DNA of 64,000 nucleotides from Serratia marcescens (GTDB taxonomy: Bacteria > Pseudomonadota > Gammaproteobacteria > Enterobacterales > Enterobacteriaceae), in assembly GCF_006715005.1 (NCBI RefSeq), contig NZ_VFMJ01000001.1, forward strand, positions 434,001-498,000. Direction: 5' to 3'. Numbering within the stretch: position 1 is the first letter of the stretch; every line of letters begins with the position of its first letter. The notes beneath the pieces are model-generated. The model worked only from the letters and a program-made list of their open reading frames with translations. It ran no database searches and was not told the DNA's origin. A program made the position numbers and the translations under genes. Below, piece after piece: positions 31,916-40,723 of the stretch.

Positions 31916-32129
31916 ATACAATGTTTTTTTCTACATTTGCAATATCTGGTGAGTTGAAGGCGCTGAGGTCAGCATCTTGTATTAGCTCAAGAACACCATC
32001 TTTTTTAACAACGCCAGCACCAATCATTGCGGATATTACATAAAGAGTCAGCTCACTTCGAATATGAAGATGTGTAAGCTTCCCTTCTAATTCTGCGACT
32101 TTTTTCTCAAGATCTAGCATTGAACCCAT
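31881..32129 (-). CDS. Leftward moron gene between I and J, coiled-coil protein
   Basis: An 82-residue protein starting MGSMLDLEKKVAELEGKL at ATG 32129 with AAGGAT upstream. The first 25 residues form a heptad coiled coil, the middle has a hydrophobic stretch (LTLYVISAMIGAGVV), and the C-terminus is polar. It is read against the tail operon and is AT-rich, the usual signs of a moron expressed in the lysogen. Candidate promoter elements TTTACG and TATCTT 16 bases apart lie upstream. Function unknown. Confidence 0.6.
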   Translation of the reverse strand: MGSMLDLEKKVAELEGKLTHLHIRSELTLYVISAMIGAGVVKKDGVLELIQDADLSAFNSPDIANVEKNIVSNLLGKVTVTR

Positions 32130-32148
32130 TTTGATATCCTTTTCAGAG

Positions 32149-32292
32149 TTAATCAGCCATCCCTCTGATTTCAAACGTCCATGCCTCTACATGGGCGGGC
32201 TGAGTCACTACAAGATAGTGCCTTAATTTTATCCGTAAACCCTGATATTTGATCAGTGTATTCACTACGCCGCTTATCGCGGCTCTTTTCAT
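32149..32292 (-). CDS. Small leftward ORF upstream of the coiled-coil moron
   Basis: A 47-residue frame (MKRAAISGVVNTLIKYQGL... ending WTFEIRGMAD) from ATG 32292 to TAA at 32149, about 20 bases before the start of the 82-residue gene. It is basic, then hydrophobic. No clear ribosome site is visible, and its start is only ten bases from the divergent start of J. The protein-like composition and spacing suggest a two-gene leftward cassette. Confidence 0.35.
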   Translation of the reverse strand: MKRAAISGVVNTLIKYQGLRIKLRHYLVVTQPAHVEAWTFEIRGMAD

Positions 32293-32301
32293 TGGTGCAA
32301 T

Positions 32302-35300
32302 ATGAGAAATGTAACGATAAAAGGTCGAAAAGGCGGAAGTAGTAACACCACAACCCCAACTGAATCGCCCGATTCCTTGCAATCCACCTCTTACGCAAAA
32401 ATCCTTTTGGCGTTGGGTGAGGGGGAATGGGAGGGAGGACTGGACGGCACAAACATTTTTCTTGATGGCACGCCAATTGTTGCCGCTGATGGTACTCAAA
32501 ACTTTCCAGGCGTGAAGTGGGAATTTCGCCCTGGCACACCCGATCAGGAATACATTCAAGGCATGCCTGATGTAGAGAATGAAATCACTGTCGGCACAGA
32601 GTTAACCAGTCAGACCCCGTGGGTTCGCTCATTGACGAACACCCAGCTGTCCGCTTTTCGTTTGCGCTTCTCATGGCAGCAGTTGCAGCAGCAGTTAGAT
32701 AACGGTGATGTAGTCGGCTACCGGATTGAATATGCGATCGACGTGGCGACGGATGGCGGCGCGTATCAGGAAATGTTGAAGACCGCTATCGACGGCAAGA
32801 CAACAACGAAATATGAGCGTAGTCATCGGATTGACCTGCCAAAAGCGACGACCGGCTGGCAGGTGCGTGTGCGGCGTCTCACACCGAACAGCACCAGTAA
32901 CCGCATCGCCGATAAAATGGTTACGGAGTCTATTACCGAGCTGATTGATGTGAAGTTGCGTTATCCAGAAACCGCATTGCTGTTTGTGCAGTTTGACGCA
33001 AAACAGTTCCAGAATATCCCAGCGGTATCGTGTGAGCCAAAAATGGGCATCGTTCGTGTACCGACAACCTACGACCCGATAACCCGCTCATATACTGGCA
33101 CATGGGACGGCTCGTTTAAGTGGGCCTGGACAAATAATCCGGCGTGGGTTTTCTACGATCTTCTGATTAACGACCGATACAGCATCGGCGAGCGTATCAA
33201 AGCCGAAAATCTGGTGATGACGAAATTCGACTTGTACGCCATTGCTCAGTATTGCGATCAGCTGGTGCCGGATGGGCGGGGCGGTGATGGGCTGGAGCCG
33301 CGTTTCTTGTGTGATGCCTATATCCAGTCACAGGAAGAAGCCTGGACGGTTCTGCGCGACTTCGCCAACATCTTTCGTGGCATGACTTATTGGGCAAAGA
33401 ACAGCATGAACGCGCTGGCTGATATGCCTCGCGATCTGGATTACACCTACACCCGCGCCAACGTGAAGGATGGGGAGTTTCGAGACTCCAGCGCCAGCGA
33501 GAAAACGCACTACAGCATGGCGATGGTCAGCTGGGCGGACCCGGCAAACGGCTATCAGGACGCAGTGGCGCCGGTGTTTGAAAATGCACTTATCCGCCGC
33601 TACAACATCAAGCAGGCTGACATTACGGCGATCGGTTGCACCCGCGAAACCGAAGCTATCCGCCGTGGTCGCTGGTTGCTGCTGACCAATGATAAAGATC
33701 GGGTGATTAATTTTACCGTAGGTATGGACGGTAACATTCCGCTGCCTGGTTATATCATCGGTGTGGCAGATGAAACGCTGGCGGGTAGGCCATTGGGTGG
33801 CCGCATCAGTGCCGTTTCTGGCCGCAATATTACCCTTGATCGTGAGTCATCGGCGGCAGTGGGTGAGCGCCTGATCGTTAACCTACCATCGGGTAAGTCG
33901 CAAGCTCGCACGATTCAATCGGTAAATGGCCGTATTGTTACGGTCACTACTGAATACAGCGAAGTGCCTGTGGCGGAATGCGTCTGGGCTGTTGATGCCT
34001 CCGATCTGGCGATTCAGCTATTCCGTGTTACCGGTGTTACAGAAAATGAAGATGGCGTGTCGTTTGATATTACAGCCATAGAGCATGACCCGAACAAATA
34101 TGCGCGTATCGATACCGGCGCTCGCATCGAGGATCGCCCGATCACGGTTATTCCTCCGGGCGTGCAACCTCCGCCGAAGAATGTGGCGATCAGCAGCTTC
34201 TCAACTATCAACCAGAATATCGCGGTAACCACCCTACGTGTAACTTGGGAACCGGCTGAGAGCGCTATTGCCTACGAGGCTGAATGGCGGAGAGATAACG
34301 GAAATTGGATACCAGCGGCAAGAACATCAACGCAGGGCTTCGAAGTGCCTGGTATCTACGCTGGCCGATATCAGGCCCGTGTGCGCGCCATAAACGCGGC
34401 AGAGATTTCCAGTATCTGGGCGAATGCCCCGGAAACCTACCTGAAGGGGAAAGAAGGCAAGCCGCCGGTGCCGGTCGGCTTCAAGGCATCTCCGTTACTG
34501 TGGGGTATCCAGCTCGATTGGGGATTCCCAGACGGGGCCGAAGACACGCTGAAAACCGAAATTCAGTATGCGGACAACGCCGCCGGGAATAACGCGATGT
34601 TGCTGGCCGATATCCCGTACCCGCTGCACACGCACACCATGACCGGGTTGAAGGCGGGGCAGGAGTTCTGGTTCCGCGCGCGGTTGCAAGACCGTACCGG
34701 CAATCAGGGCGACTGGACAGGCTGGATTAAAGGGCAATCCAATGCTAATGCCGGAGACTACCTGGAGAGCATCGGCGATGGGTTCCTTACCGACAAGGAC
34801 GGCGACCGCCTCACTGGCGACATTGACACAAACATTGAGGCTATCATCCAGAACGCGCTGGCCAACAACGCGACGGTTGAGCACCAGTGGGCGCAGTACG
34901 GCACGGTGCGGGCTGATATTCTGGTGGTGAAAACCACGATAGCGGAAGTCGATCACGCCTTGGCCGAACTGTCTACGCAGGTGCAGGCGCAGATTGACGA
35001 CGTGACAGCGGTACTTGAGGACAAGCTGACGGCAACCGTTGATGCTGACGGCGCAACGGCCATCCACACACTGAAAGCCGGTGTGAGGGTAAACGGCGTG
35101 TTCTACAACGCGGGCATGTCGATCGCCGTGCTGGCGGAAACCGGCAAACCCGTTATCACTCGCATCGGTTTCAACGCCAATCAGTTCGTGCTGATGAGCG
35201 GCAGCGGCGACACGCAATACTCGCCGTTCGCTGTGGTTAACGGCCAGGTGTTTATCAGCGATGCTTTCATTCAGAACGCCTCTATCACGTCGGCGAAAAT

Positions 35301-35517
35301 AGCGGATGCAGCAATCACAAACGCCAAAATCAGTGGATTTATTCAGTCCGACAATTTCAGCGCGACCAGCGGTTGGCGTATGGATAAAAGCGGTGCAGGG
35401 GCCGGGCAAATCCAGATTAACGGCGGCGACGGTAATGGGCGCATGGAGATACGCGGCGACCAGATTAATGTTTATGACGCTGGCGGTAATCTGCGGGTGA
35501 GAATGGGGAGGTTGTAA
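32302..35517 (+). CDS. Tail tip attachment / host specificity protein J
   Basis: A 1,071-residue gpJ-family protein. The N-terminal DSLQSTSYAKILLALGEGEWEGGLDG matches lambda J. Fibronectin type III-like domains lie around 630-830 (VTTLRVTWEPAESAIAYEAEW). The DUF1983-like region (about 940-1000) contains MSIAVLAETGKP and FAVVNGQVFISDAFI. The C-terminus, which decides receptor choice in lambda, is short here, so host range may rest partly on the downstream tip and fibre proteins. The ribosome site is weak. Confidence 0.92.
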   Translation: MRNVTIKGRKGGSSNTTTPTESPDSLQSTSYAKILLALGEGEWEGGLDGTNIFLDGTPIVAADGTQNFPGVKWEFRPGTPDQEYIQGMPDVENEITVGTELTSQTPWVRSLTNTQLSAFRLRFSWQQLQQQLDNGDVVGYRIEYAIDVATDGGAYQEMLKTAIDGKTTTKYERSHRIDLPKATTGWQVRVRRLTPNSTSNRIADKMVTESITELIDVKLRYPETALLFVQFDAKQFQNIPAVSCEPKMGIVRVPTTYDPITRSYTGTWDGSFKWAWTNNPAWVFYDLLINDRYSIGERIKAENLVMTKFDLYAIAQYCDQLVPDGRGGDGLEPRFLCDAYIQSQEEAWTVLRDFANIFRGMTYWAKNSMNALADMPRDLDYTYTRANVKDGEFRDSSASEKTHYSMAMVSWADPANGYQDAVAPVFENALIRRYNIKQADITAIGCTRETEAIRRGRWLLLTNDKDRVINFTVGMDGNIPLPGYIIGVADETLAGRPLGGRISAVSGRNITLDRESSAAVGERLIVNLPSGKSQARTIQSVNGRIVTVTTEYSEVPVAECVWAVDASDLAIQLFRVTGVTENEDGVSFDITAIEHDPNKYARIDTGARIEDRPITVIPPGVQPPPKNVAISSFSTINQNIAVTTLRVTWEPAESAIAYEAEWRRDNGNWIPAARTSTQGFEVPGIYAGRYQARVRAINAAEISSIWANAPETYLKGKEGKPPVPVGFKASPLLWGIQLDWGFPDGAEDTLKTEIQYADNAAGNNAMLLADIPYPLHTHTMTGLKAGQEFWFRARLQDRTGNQGDWTGWIKGQSNANAGDYLESIGDGFLTDKDGDRLTGDIDTNIEAIIQNALANNATVEHQWAQYGTVRADILVVKTTIAEVDHALAELSTQVQAQIDDVTAVLEDKLTATVDADGATAIHTLKAGVRVNGVFYNAGMSIAVLAETGKPVITRIGFNANQFVLMSGSGDTQYSPFAVVNGQVFISDAFIQNASITSAKIADAAITNAKISGFIQSDNFSATSGWRMDKSGAGAGQIQINGGDGNGRMEIRGDQINVYDAGGNLRVRMGRL

Positions 35518-35518
35518 C

Positions 35519-36508
35519 GTGGCGTATGGCCTGTGGATGAATGGCAAAGAGCTGGCGGCGGTTAATAGCATTTCACTGTTAGCCAACGATAAAGAACCCT
35601 GGGCGGATGGCAATAAACAAAAGATTTATACTCCGCCTGATTACGTCGCTGGGAACCCGGTTTTTCTGGTTGGTCAGACCGGGTATATATTCGGCAGCCA
35701 GACAAATCCCCCGTCTTACGGCGGGGTTACTGGATGGCGAACCGATGGGGGGAGGATAATTGTTGATTTTACCAATGCAAATCAGCAGGCGTTCTTTACC
35801 GAGTTCAGCATATACCAGGTTCAACCGCCGCAATCAGTTTCCGGCACGTATGGAATAATGATTCAAAACTCGGTGGACTGGATGAGCATTAACAGTTCGT
35901 CCAGGCTGGGCTTTGTTGCGTGGAAAGGGGAAGTGACGATTAACGGCAAATGGACATTGCCAGTCGTTCAAAACGATAACACCAAGGTTGTCTTTGTACG
36001 GTGCGATGACCCCGGCGTTTCTATTTACCATGCTGTGCAATATAACGAATTAACGGTATCGCGTGATAATGGTTCCGGTGAAGCAGTGTTAACCACAGCC
36101 AATGTGAAAGTGGTCATTATGAACAGCGGTTATTACCCACCGACGCCAAGCGGCTACGGAATGGTGATAAAGAACGCTGCCGGTAATAACACATTCACCA
36201 GCGATACAGAGCCGTTAGTTTGGGATGGTCGTTCGGTGAATGTCGGCAGGAACCCCGAAGATTTAATCGATACAGGGATAGCTAGGCCAATGATTCCCCT
36301 TGCCGTTAATGCGTTTATGCGTGGTGACTCTCAAGGTAGCGGCGGGGTTTATAACTACTACAGCTGCGGCTATCGGTTTAACGGCAGCGCCGTCCAATTC
36401 TGGCGTTCTGAATCAGGGAGAAGAATACAGACCCAGTGGAATACGTCAAACCGATGGTACTCGTCACAGATGCCGCTCATGGTGATTAACGCAGACCATT
36501 ATTTCTAA
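35519..36508 (+). CDS. Tail tip accessory protein downstream of J
   Basis: A 329-residue beta-rich protein from GTG 35519, with GGGGAGG before it, two bases after the J stop. It opens MAYGLWMNGKELAAVNSI and is rich in Gly, Asn and aromatic residues without coiled coils. Proteins of this kind follow J in many enterobacterial siphoviral prophages and may be tip accessory or receptor-binding parts. I cannot assign a named family with confidence. Confidence 0.6.
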   Translation: MAYGLWMNGKELAAVNSISLLANDKEPWADGNKQKIYTPPDYVAGNPVFLVGQTGYIFGSQTNPPSYGGVTGWRTDGGRIIVDFTNANQQAFFTEFSIYQVQPPQSVSGTYGIMIQNSVDWMSINSSSRLGFVAWKGEVTINGKWTLPVVQNDNTKVVFVRCDDPGVSIYHAVQYNELTVSRDNGSGEAVLTTANVKVVIMNSGYYPPTPSGYGMVIKNAAGNNTFTSDTEPLVWDGRSVNVGRNPEDLIDTGIARPMIPLAVNAFMRGDSQGSGGVYNYYSCGYRFNGSAVQFWRSESGRRIQTQWNTSNRWYSSQMPLMVINADHYF

Positions 36509-36557
36509 CAACCGGCCACTGAGCCGGTTTTTTCATGCAACGATTTAGGAGAGCATC

Positions 36558-37715
36558 ATGCCCGCAGGCACTCTTACCCTAACGAACAACTCCGCCATAG
36601 TGAAAGGTACGGGAACGGCGTTCAATACCGAGCTGAAAGCCGGTGATTTCATCGTGAGCGTTGTCGGCGGCGTCACGTATACGCTACCGGTGAAAACCGT
36701 TGATAGCGCCACACAGGCGACGCTGATTAAAGCCTATGACGGCCCAACGCAGGCGGGCGCGGCATGGTATGCCGTACCGCGTGACGCGATGAACACCATT
36801 ACCGCACAGCTGGCCGCAGAGACAGCCAAAGCCCTACGCGGGCTGAACCTCGATAAAAACAACTGGCAACAGGTATTCAGCGGCACCGGAAACATTACGG
36901 TGACATTGCCTGACGGCAGCACTTACACCGGCCCGGCCTGGAATAGTTTTACCGCTGCATTGAATTTGAAGGCGGATAAAACAGAAGTCGATAAAAAGGC
37001 CAATAAAAGCGACCTCGGCAACTCGGCGTCTCGTGATGTCGGAACTACTGCGGGGACAGTGGCAGCTGGCAATGACTCTCGTATAACTAATGCTCTACAA
37101 GTAGATAAATTTAACGACATTAATCTGAGGAATCAAGGGGCTAAAGTCGCTCAAACTATTGGGTTTTGGCAAGCAGAGAGTGGTTCCAATCAGTTAAAAT
37201 CTAGAATTTCTGTTGCTGTTGGTGATACTGGTTTTTCATATTTATCTTTTATGTCAAATCGTCCATCAGCAGGTTCTGTGCTGGATATTTCATTCTCAAT
37301 AAATGGCAATAACAAAGCCGTGACAACAGAGTCTGGATATCTGCTTCAGGAGAATGGTGTTAGAGTTTATTCGGCGAGTAACCCAGGCGGTTCTTGCGAT
37401 ATAAAATTCAAGGAAAATATTGCACCTGCCCCGGATAATTACGCACTTTCCATTGTGGAAAAAATGAATTTTGTCAGTTTTGACTATACGCAAGATGCTC
37501 CGAACGCGCCTGATAAAATGAGTTCAAGCTGTGGCCTTATTGCGCAAGAACTGGAGTTAATCTCTGATGAACTTATAAGAAAGACAATTGGTGAGGATTC
37601 ATACAAATATCCAGACATCCAAAACCTATTGAATCTTGCACTTAAGGCTATTCAAGAGCAGGGGCGGTTAATCTCCCGCCTTGATACCGAATTGAATTTA
37701 CTGAAGGAGAAATAA
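36558..37715 (+). CDS. Tail fibre/tip protein with C-terminal S74 intramolecular chaperone
   Basis: A 385-residue protein. The N-terminal half begins with a compact beta domain (TLTLTNNSAIVKGTGTAFNT), then helical and beta segments. The C-terminal 110 residues form the S74 peptidase/chaperone of endosialidase: CDIKFKENIAPAPDNYALSIVEKM, CGLIAQELE, and a final coiled coil. The usual nucleophile is Ser before Asp (SDxxxK); here that position is Cys. S74 domains help trimer folding, then cut themselves off. Confidence 0.8.
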   Translation: MPAGTLTLTNNSAIVKGTGTAFNTELKAGDFIVSVVGGVTYTLPVKTVDSATQATLIKAYDGPTQAGAAWYAVPRDAMNTITAQLAAETAKALRGLNLDKNNWQQVFSGTGNITVTLPDGSTYTGPAWNSFTAALNLKADKTEVDKKANKSDLGNSASRDVGTTAGTVAAGNDSRITNALQVDKFNDINLRNQGAKVAQTIGFWQAESGSNQLKSRISVAVGDTGFSYLSFMSNRPSAGSVLDISFSINGNNKAVTTESGYLLQENGVRVYSASNPGGSCDIKFKENIAPAPDNYALSIVEKMNFVSFDYTQDAPNAPDKMSSSCGLIAQELELISDELIRKTIGEDSYKYPDIQNLLNLALKAIQEQGRLISRLDTELNLLKEK

Positions 37716-37718
37716 ATA

Positions 37719-39101
37719 ATGGTATTAATCAGCGGCGTACTAAAGGGACCTTACGGCGATTCTCGTTCTGGCGTAACGATTACGATGCGCTCGATGAAAA
37801 CTTCTTCCACGGTGTTGAATTTAGCGAAGTCGCAATCTGTCACCGATGATACGGGCCGGTATTCGCTAAATGTTGAGCCAGGTGCCTACGAGGTGATTGT
37901 GTCAGTTTATGGCGCACAGCCGGAACGAGTGGGCACTATAGAGGTTTATACCGACTCCCTACCCGGTACACTCAATGATTTCCTGCGTCGTTCAGGTGAA
38001 AGTGATATCACGCCAGAGATAGTGCAAACTGTCGATCGCCTGCGAGCTGAGGCGGCTTTGTCTGCCGACAAATCAGCGGCTTCGGCAGCGGCGGCAAAAA
38101 TCAGTGAAAACAATGCGGCTGGCACTCTGGCATCCGCAATAAAAAACGGACAGTATGGGCAAGTTGTACCTCCACGTATTCAGGGCCCCACTGGAGCGAG
38201 ACGCTATTGTAAAATCGCTACCAGTATTATCACAGCAACAGGTTCGATAGGCGTTCATTTTGCAATTGTTGGTGGTCGTAACTATGGCTTGCCGGGGATG
38301 GATGTAAAATATGTTTACTTCAGCGGGCGTGGAGCGACAACGACGGCATTGCATGCCCGTGGGCTAGAAATTCTTTCTCTCGGCGTAACTCCGGGAGCTT
38401 CGGATATCGAGGTTGGTGCTGCATTCAATGAAACTACCGCGCAATGGGAACTGTGGATTTCAGGTCCGGCATTTAACGTGCCGAGTGTTACATTGATTGG
38501 CAACGTTGATGGGCAGGTAATGGGGGGCGTTGTGCCGATGGCCGAATACAAATGGCAGGCAAGCCAGCCAGCAGGTTATAAAGCCTACGCAATAAAAAAC
38601 ACTTACTCAGATTATAACGTTACAGTTGACGGGAATGGGTTCCTGAAGGCAGCCTCGCCGATCGCCAGGTTGTCCGGCTCCCCAGAATCAATGCAAGACG
38701 ACTATCTCTCTGGCGGTTTTTCACTCTCTGGTTGCGCGGCGGTGAACGGTGAAGCGGCAGGAGTATCAGCTGAGCGGGTTTCCACTGGCGTTTACAAAGT
38801 CACCGGCGCATTAGGTTTTGCGGAAGAGGGCTGGAACATCGAAGTACCTCAGGACGTGAACGGCAACCGCCTATGCTTCGTATCAGCCGACACCGGCAAG
38901 GATGGCATAATCTATGTGAAGGTCAGCAAACGCCGCTTTGACATCGACACAGCCGCGATTGTGGTCGGTGAACCGATGGATATTCCGGCCGGGCGTTGGA
39001 TTGATCTGCGCCTGGAAATGCCTGTACGCGAAGTTGAAGTAACACCTGAACCCGGGGAGGAAACCGCGGCCCTTGAAAATGGGAACGTTGACCCTATCTA
39101 A
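37719..39101 (+). CDS. Side tail fibre-like protein
   Basis: A 460-residue protein with AAGGAG before its ATG. The first 95 residues match the N-terminal domain of lambda Stf-type fibres (ISGVLKGPYGDSRSGVTITM to SLPGTLNDFLRRSGESD). A short Ala/Ser-rich coiled coil (about 105-140) follows, then a beta-rich shaft and a C-terminal domain (FVSADTGKDGIIYVKVSKRRF). It should bind a surface receptor. It is much shorter than lambda Stf. Confidence 0.82.
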   Translation: MVLISGVLKGPYGDSRSGVTITMRSMKTSSTVLNLAKSQSVTDDTGRYSLNVEPGAYEVIVSVYGAQPERVGTIEVYTDSLPGTLNDFLRRSGESDITPEIVQTVDRLRAEAALSADKSAASAAAAKISENNAAGTLASAIKNGQYGQVVPPRIQGPTGARRYCKIATSIITATGSIGVHFAIVGGRNYGLPGMDVKYVYFSGRGATTTALHARGLEILSLGVTPGASDIEVGAAFNETTAQWELWISGPAFNVPSVTLIGNVDGQVMGGVVPMAEYKWQASQPAGYKAYAIKNTYSDYNVTVDGNGFLKAASPIARLSGSPESMQDDYLSGGFSLSGCAAVNGEAAGVSAERVSTGVYKVTGALGFAEEGWNIEVPQDVNGNRLCFVSADTGKDGIIYVKVSKRRFDIDTAAIVVGEPMDIPAGRWIDLRLEMPVREVEVTPEPGEETAALENGNVDPI

Positions 39102-39168
39102 AATCGGCTGCCCCGTCGCCGGCCTCGTAGTGTTCAGTAAGGTTGAACATCGGCAGGGGCAGCACCTA

Positions 39169-39408
39169 TCACTTGTAAAGCACATCAAAATTAAACGCTA
39201 TGGCCGCATCAACGGCTTTACCTTGAGTCTGAAACGGTACATCTGACACGAGCGGCCAGCCCCCCTTATGCCAAACATAAAGCCAGTGCTGCTGCTCCTC
39301 GTCTTCGCGGATTGCGAACATCGGAGGGCTGTTCTGCTGAGGTTCTGGGTATCTGTCGTTTTCGTTGAGAATGAATATCTGTCGGCCGGCGAGGGTAATG
39401 CTACCCAT
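39169..39408 (-). CDS. Hypothetical protein at the right end of the prophage
   Basis: A 79-residue protein from ATG 39408, with AGGTG at good spacing; an in-frame GTG lies three codons earlier. It opens MGSITLAGRQIFILNENDRY and has an aromatic centre (WLYVWHKGGWPLV). It reads leftward, towards the tail fibre gene, at the prophage border, a frequent place for genes expressed in lysogens. Family unknown. Confidence 0.55.
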   Translation of the reverse strand: MGSITLAGRQIFILNENDRYPEPQQNSPPMFAIREDEEQQHWLYVWHKGGWPLVSDVPFQTQGKAVDAAIAFNFDVLYK

Positions 39409-39478
39409 AGATGTCACCTTTTATATCTGGGTACATATACAGAATTATCTGGATGGATTATGCGTTTTGGCAAGTTGG

Positions 39479-39509
39479 GCAACACAATGATTAAGCGATT
39501 TTGTGTTGC
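39479..39509. terminator. Stem-loop near the right prophage end
   Basis: GCAACACAA (39479-39487) and TTGTGTTGC (39501-39509) pair perfectly around a 13-base loop. It may insulate host transcription from the prophage. The rest of 39,409-39,600 holds only a ten-codon frame with a good AGGAGG site near 39,530 and no recognised gene. Confidence 0.45.
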
Positions 39510-39584
39510 GGGGTAGGTATCGATAGGAGGATGACGATGAAATTAAAGGAACGCAAAAAATAACACATGAAGACAACTTGCTGA

Positions 39585-39625
39585 TTAACAAGTAAATTAA
39601 ATCAATGCTCGCACATGTCGCAGTT
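39585..39625. other. attR region (right prophage-host junction)
   Basis: Host yfhL sequence is recognisable from its start codon (39655) down to about 39605, where the product leaves the YfhL family pattern (CDMCE, then His-stop instead of Pro and a second Cys cluster). Sequence to the left is prophage. The crossover core therefore lies at or just left of about 39,605-39,625. Its exact extent needs the left junction, which is outside the window. Confidence 0.65.
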
Positions 39626-39655
39626 GATGCATTTGCGTGTGATTAGCAGGGCCAT
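39602..39655 (-). pseudogene. yfhL: 5' fragment of yfhL (4Fe-4S ferredoxin) cut by the prophage
   Basis: The minus strand reads MALLITRKCINCDMCE, identical but for one conservative change to the start of E. coli YfhL as I know it (MALLITKKCINCDMCE), then His and a stop instead of the remaining roughly 70 residues that hold the other cluster cysteines. The neighbouring yfhH gene is also the E. coli neighbour of yfhL. The prophage has thus inserted after codon 16. The rest of yfhL, and acpS beyond it, should lie left of the window. Confidence 0.85.
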
Positions 39656-39707
39656 GGCGTATCTCTCATTATTAACAGGGGTATTTTTCGCAGCGGCATT
39701 ATACCGG

Positions 39708-40556
39708 TTAAACCAACTTTTTCATTAACTGTTCGCTGTGCTTGATGCGGTCGCGGGCATGATCGAGATCGTGTTGGATCAGCGCCATAAACAGCAGATC
39801 GGTGAGAGCGTACTGGGCCGTGCTGGAGGAGATGGCCGCGCTGCGGGTGTGGGGCTCTTCGGCGATGGTATAGAGGCAGTGGTCCGCGCGCTGCTGCAGG
39901 CCGTTGGGAGAGAAGCTGGTCAGCGCCAGCACTCTGGCGCCGGCCTGGCGCGCCTCTTCCGCCGCCAGATTGATTTCACGCCGTTCGCCGCTGAAGGAGA
40001 TAGCCAGCAGCAGATCGCGCTTATCCAGCGCCTGTACCGCCGCCAGCTGGACGTGCATGTCCGCTTCGGCCACTGCCATCACGCCGATTTTCAGCAGTTT
40101 GAAGGAAAAATCCTTGGCCACCAACCCGGAAGCGCCGATGCCGATCAGCATCACCCGGCGCGCCTGACGCAGCATGTCCAGCGCCTGATGCAGCCGCTCT
40201 TCGCTGTTGATGTCCAGCGTCGCGCGCAGCGCCGCCTGCTTTTCCGCCAGCAGTTTTTCACCGACGATTTTCAGCGTGTCGCTGCTGAGGATGTGGTTGT
40301 GAACGGTCACTACCGGTTCGGCCTGCGGCTGGGCCAGCGTCTCGCTCAGCGCCAGCTTCAGCGCCGGGAAACCTTTATAGCCCAGCTTTTGGGCGAACTT
40401 GACCACGCTCGACTGGCTGATGCCTGCCAGCTGGGCCAGCTTTTGTGAGCTGAGATGGCGCGCCTGCTCGGCGTTATTCAGCAGAAAATCCGCCAGTTTG
40501 CGGTCGTTTTGCGCCAGTGTCGGATACATCTGGCGAATGCGCAGAAGGGTACTCAT
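39708..40556 (-). CDS. yfhH: YfhH, RpiR/MurR-family transcriptional regulator
   Basis: A 282-residue regulator. The N-terminal RpiR helix-turn-helix (LAQLAGISQSSVVKFAQKLGYKGFP, about 40-65) precedes a SIS sugar-phosphate domain (MLIGIGASGLVAKDFSFKL, about 135-155). Sequence and length match E. coli YfhH. It is divergent from murQ-murP, so it probably serves as the MurNAc-6-phosphate-responsive repressor of that operon, the job of MurR in E. coli. Two palindromes in the shared promoter region are the likely operators. Confidence 0.85.
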   Translation of the reverse strand: MSTLLRIRQMYPTLAQNDRKLADFLLNNAEQARHLSSQKLAQLAGISQSSVVKFAQKLGYKGFPALKLALSETLAQPQAEPVVTVHNHILSSDTLKIVGEKLLAEKQAALRATLDINSEERLHQALDMLRQARRVMLIGIGASGLVAKDFSFKLLKIGVMAVAEADMHVQLAAVQALDKRDLLLAISFSGERREINLAAEEARQAGARVLALTSFSPNGLQQRADHCLYTIAEEPHTRSAAISSSTAQYALTDLLFMALIQHDLDHARDRIKHSEQLMKKLV

Positions 40557-40663
40557 TGTTCTTTCCCTGGAAACCAGCGGCTATTTTGCCACGCAGAGGG
40601 CGAAAACGCGCGGTGAAAATTTTTGTGAGCTCGTCGTTAAAATAACAAATAGCGCTCGCTTTG

Positions 40664-40680
40664 TTGAATAAAATATTCAA
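40664..40680. promoter_or_regulatory. RpiR-type operator palindrome 1
   Basis: TTGAAT-aaaat-ATTCAA, a perfect inverted repeat in the yfhH-murQ intergenic region. It shares the core TGAAT-N5-ATTCA with a second site centred 33 bp away, about three helical turns. Confidence 0.65.
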
Positions 40681-40697
40681 ATATTGATTTAATTTTG

Positions 40698-40712
40698 TGA
40701 ATTAAAAATTCA
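40698..40712. promoter_or_regulatory. RpiR-type operator palindrome 2
   Basis: TGAATT-aaa-AATTCA, perfect, twelve bases before the murQ start codon and overlapping its leader. Occupancy here would block both transcription and ribosome access to murQ. Confidence 0.65.
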
Positions 40713-40723
40713 AAGGTGAACAG

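Noticed and set aside
39536-39562. Ten-codon frame (MTMKLKERKK) with a good ribosome site near the prophage end
   Set aside because: Too short to support as a gene without evidence of translation.
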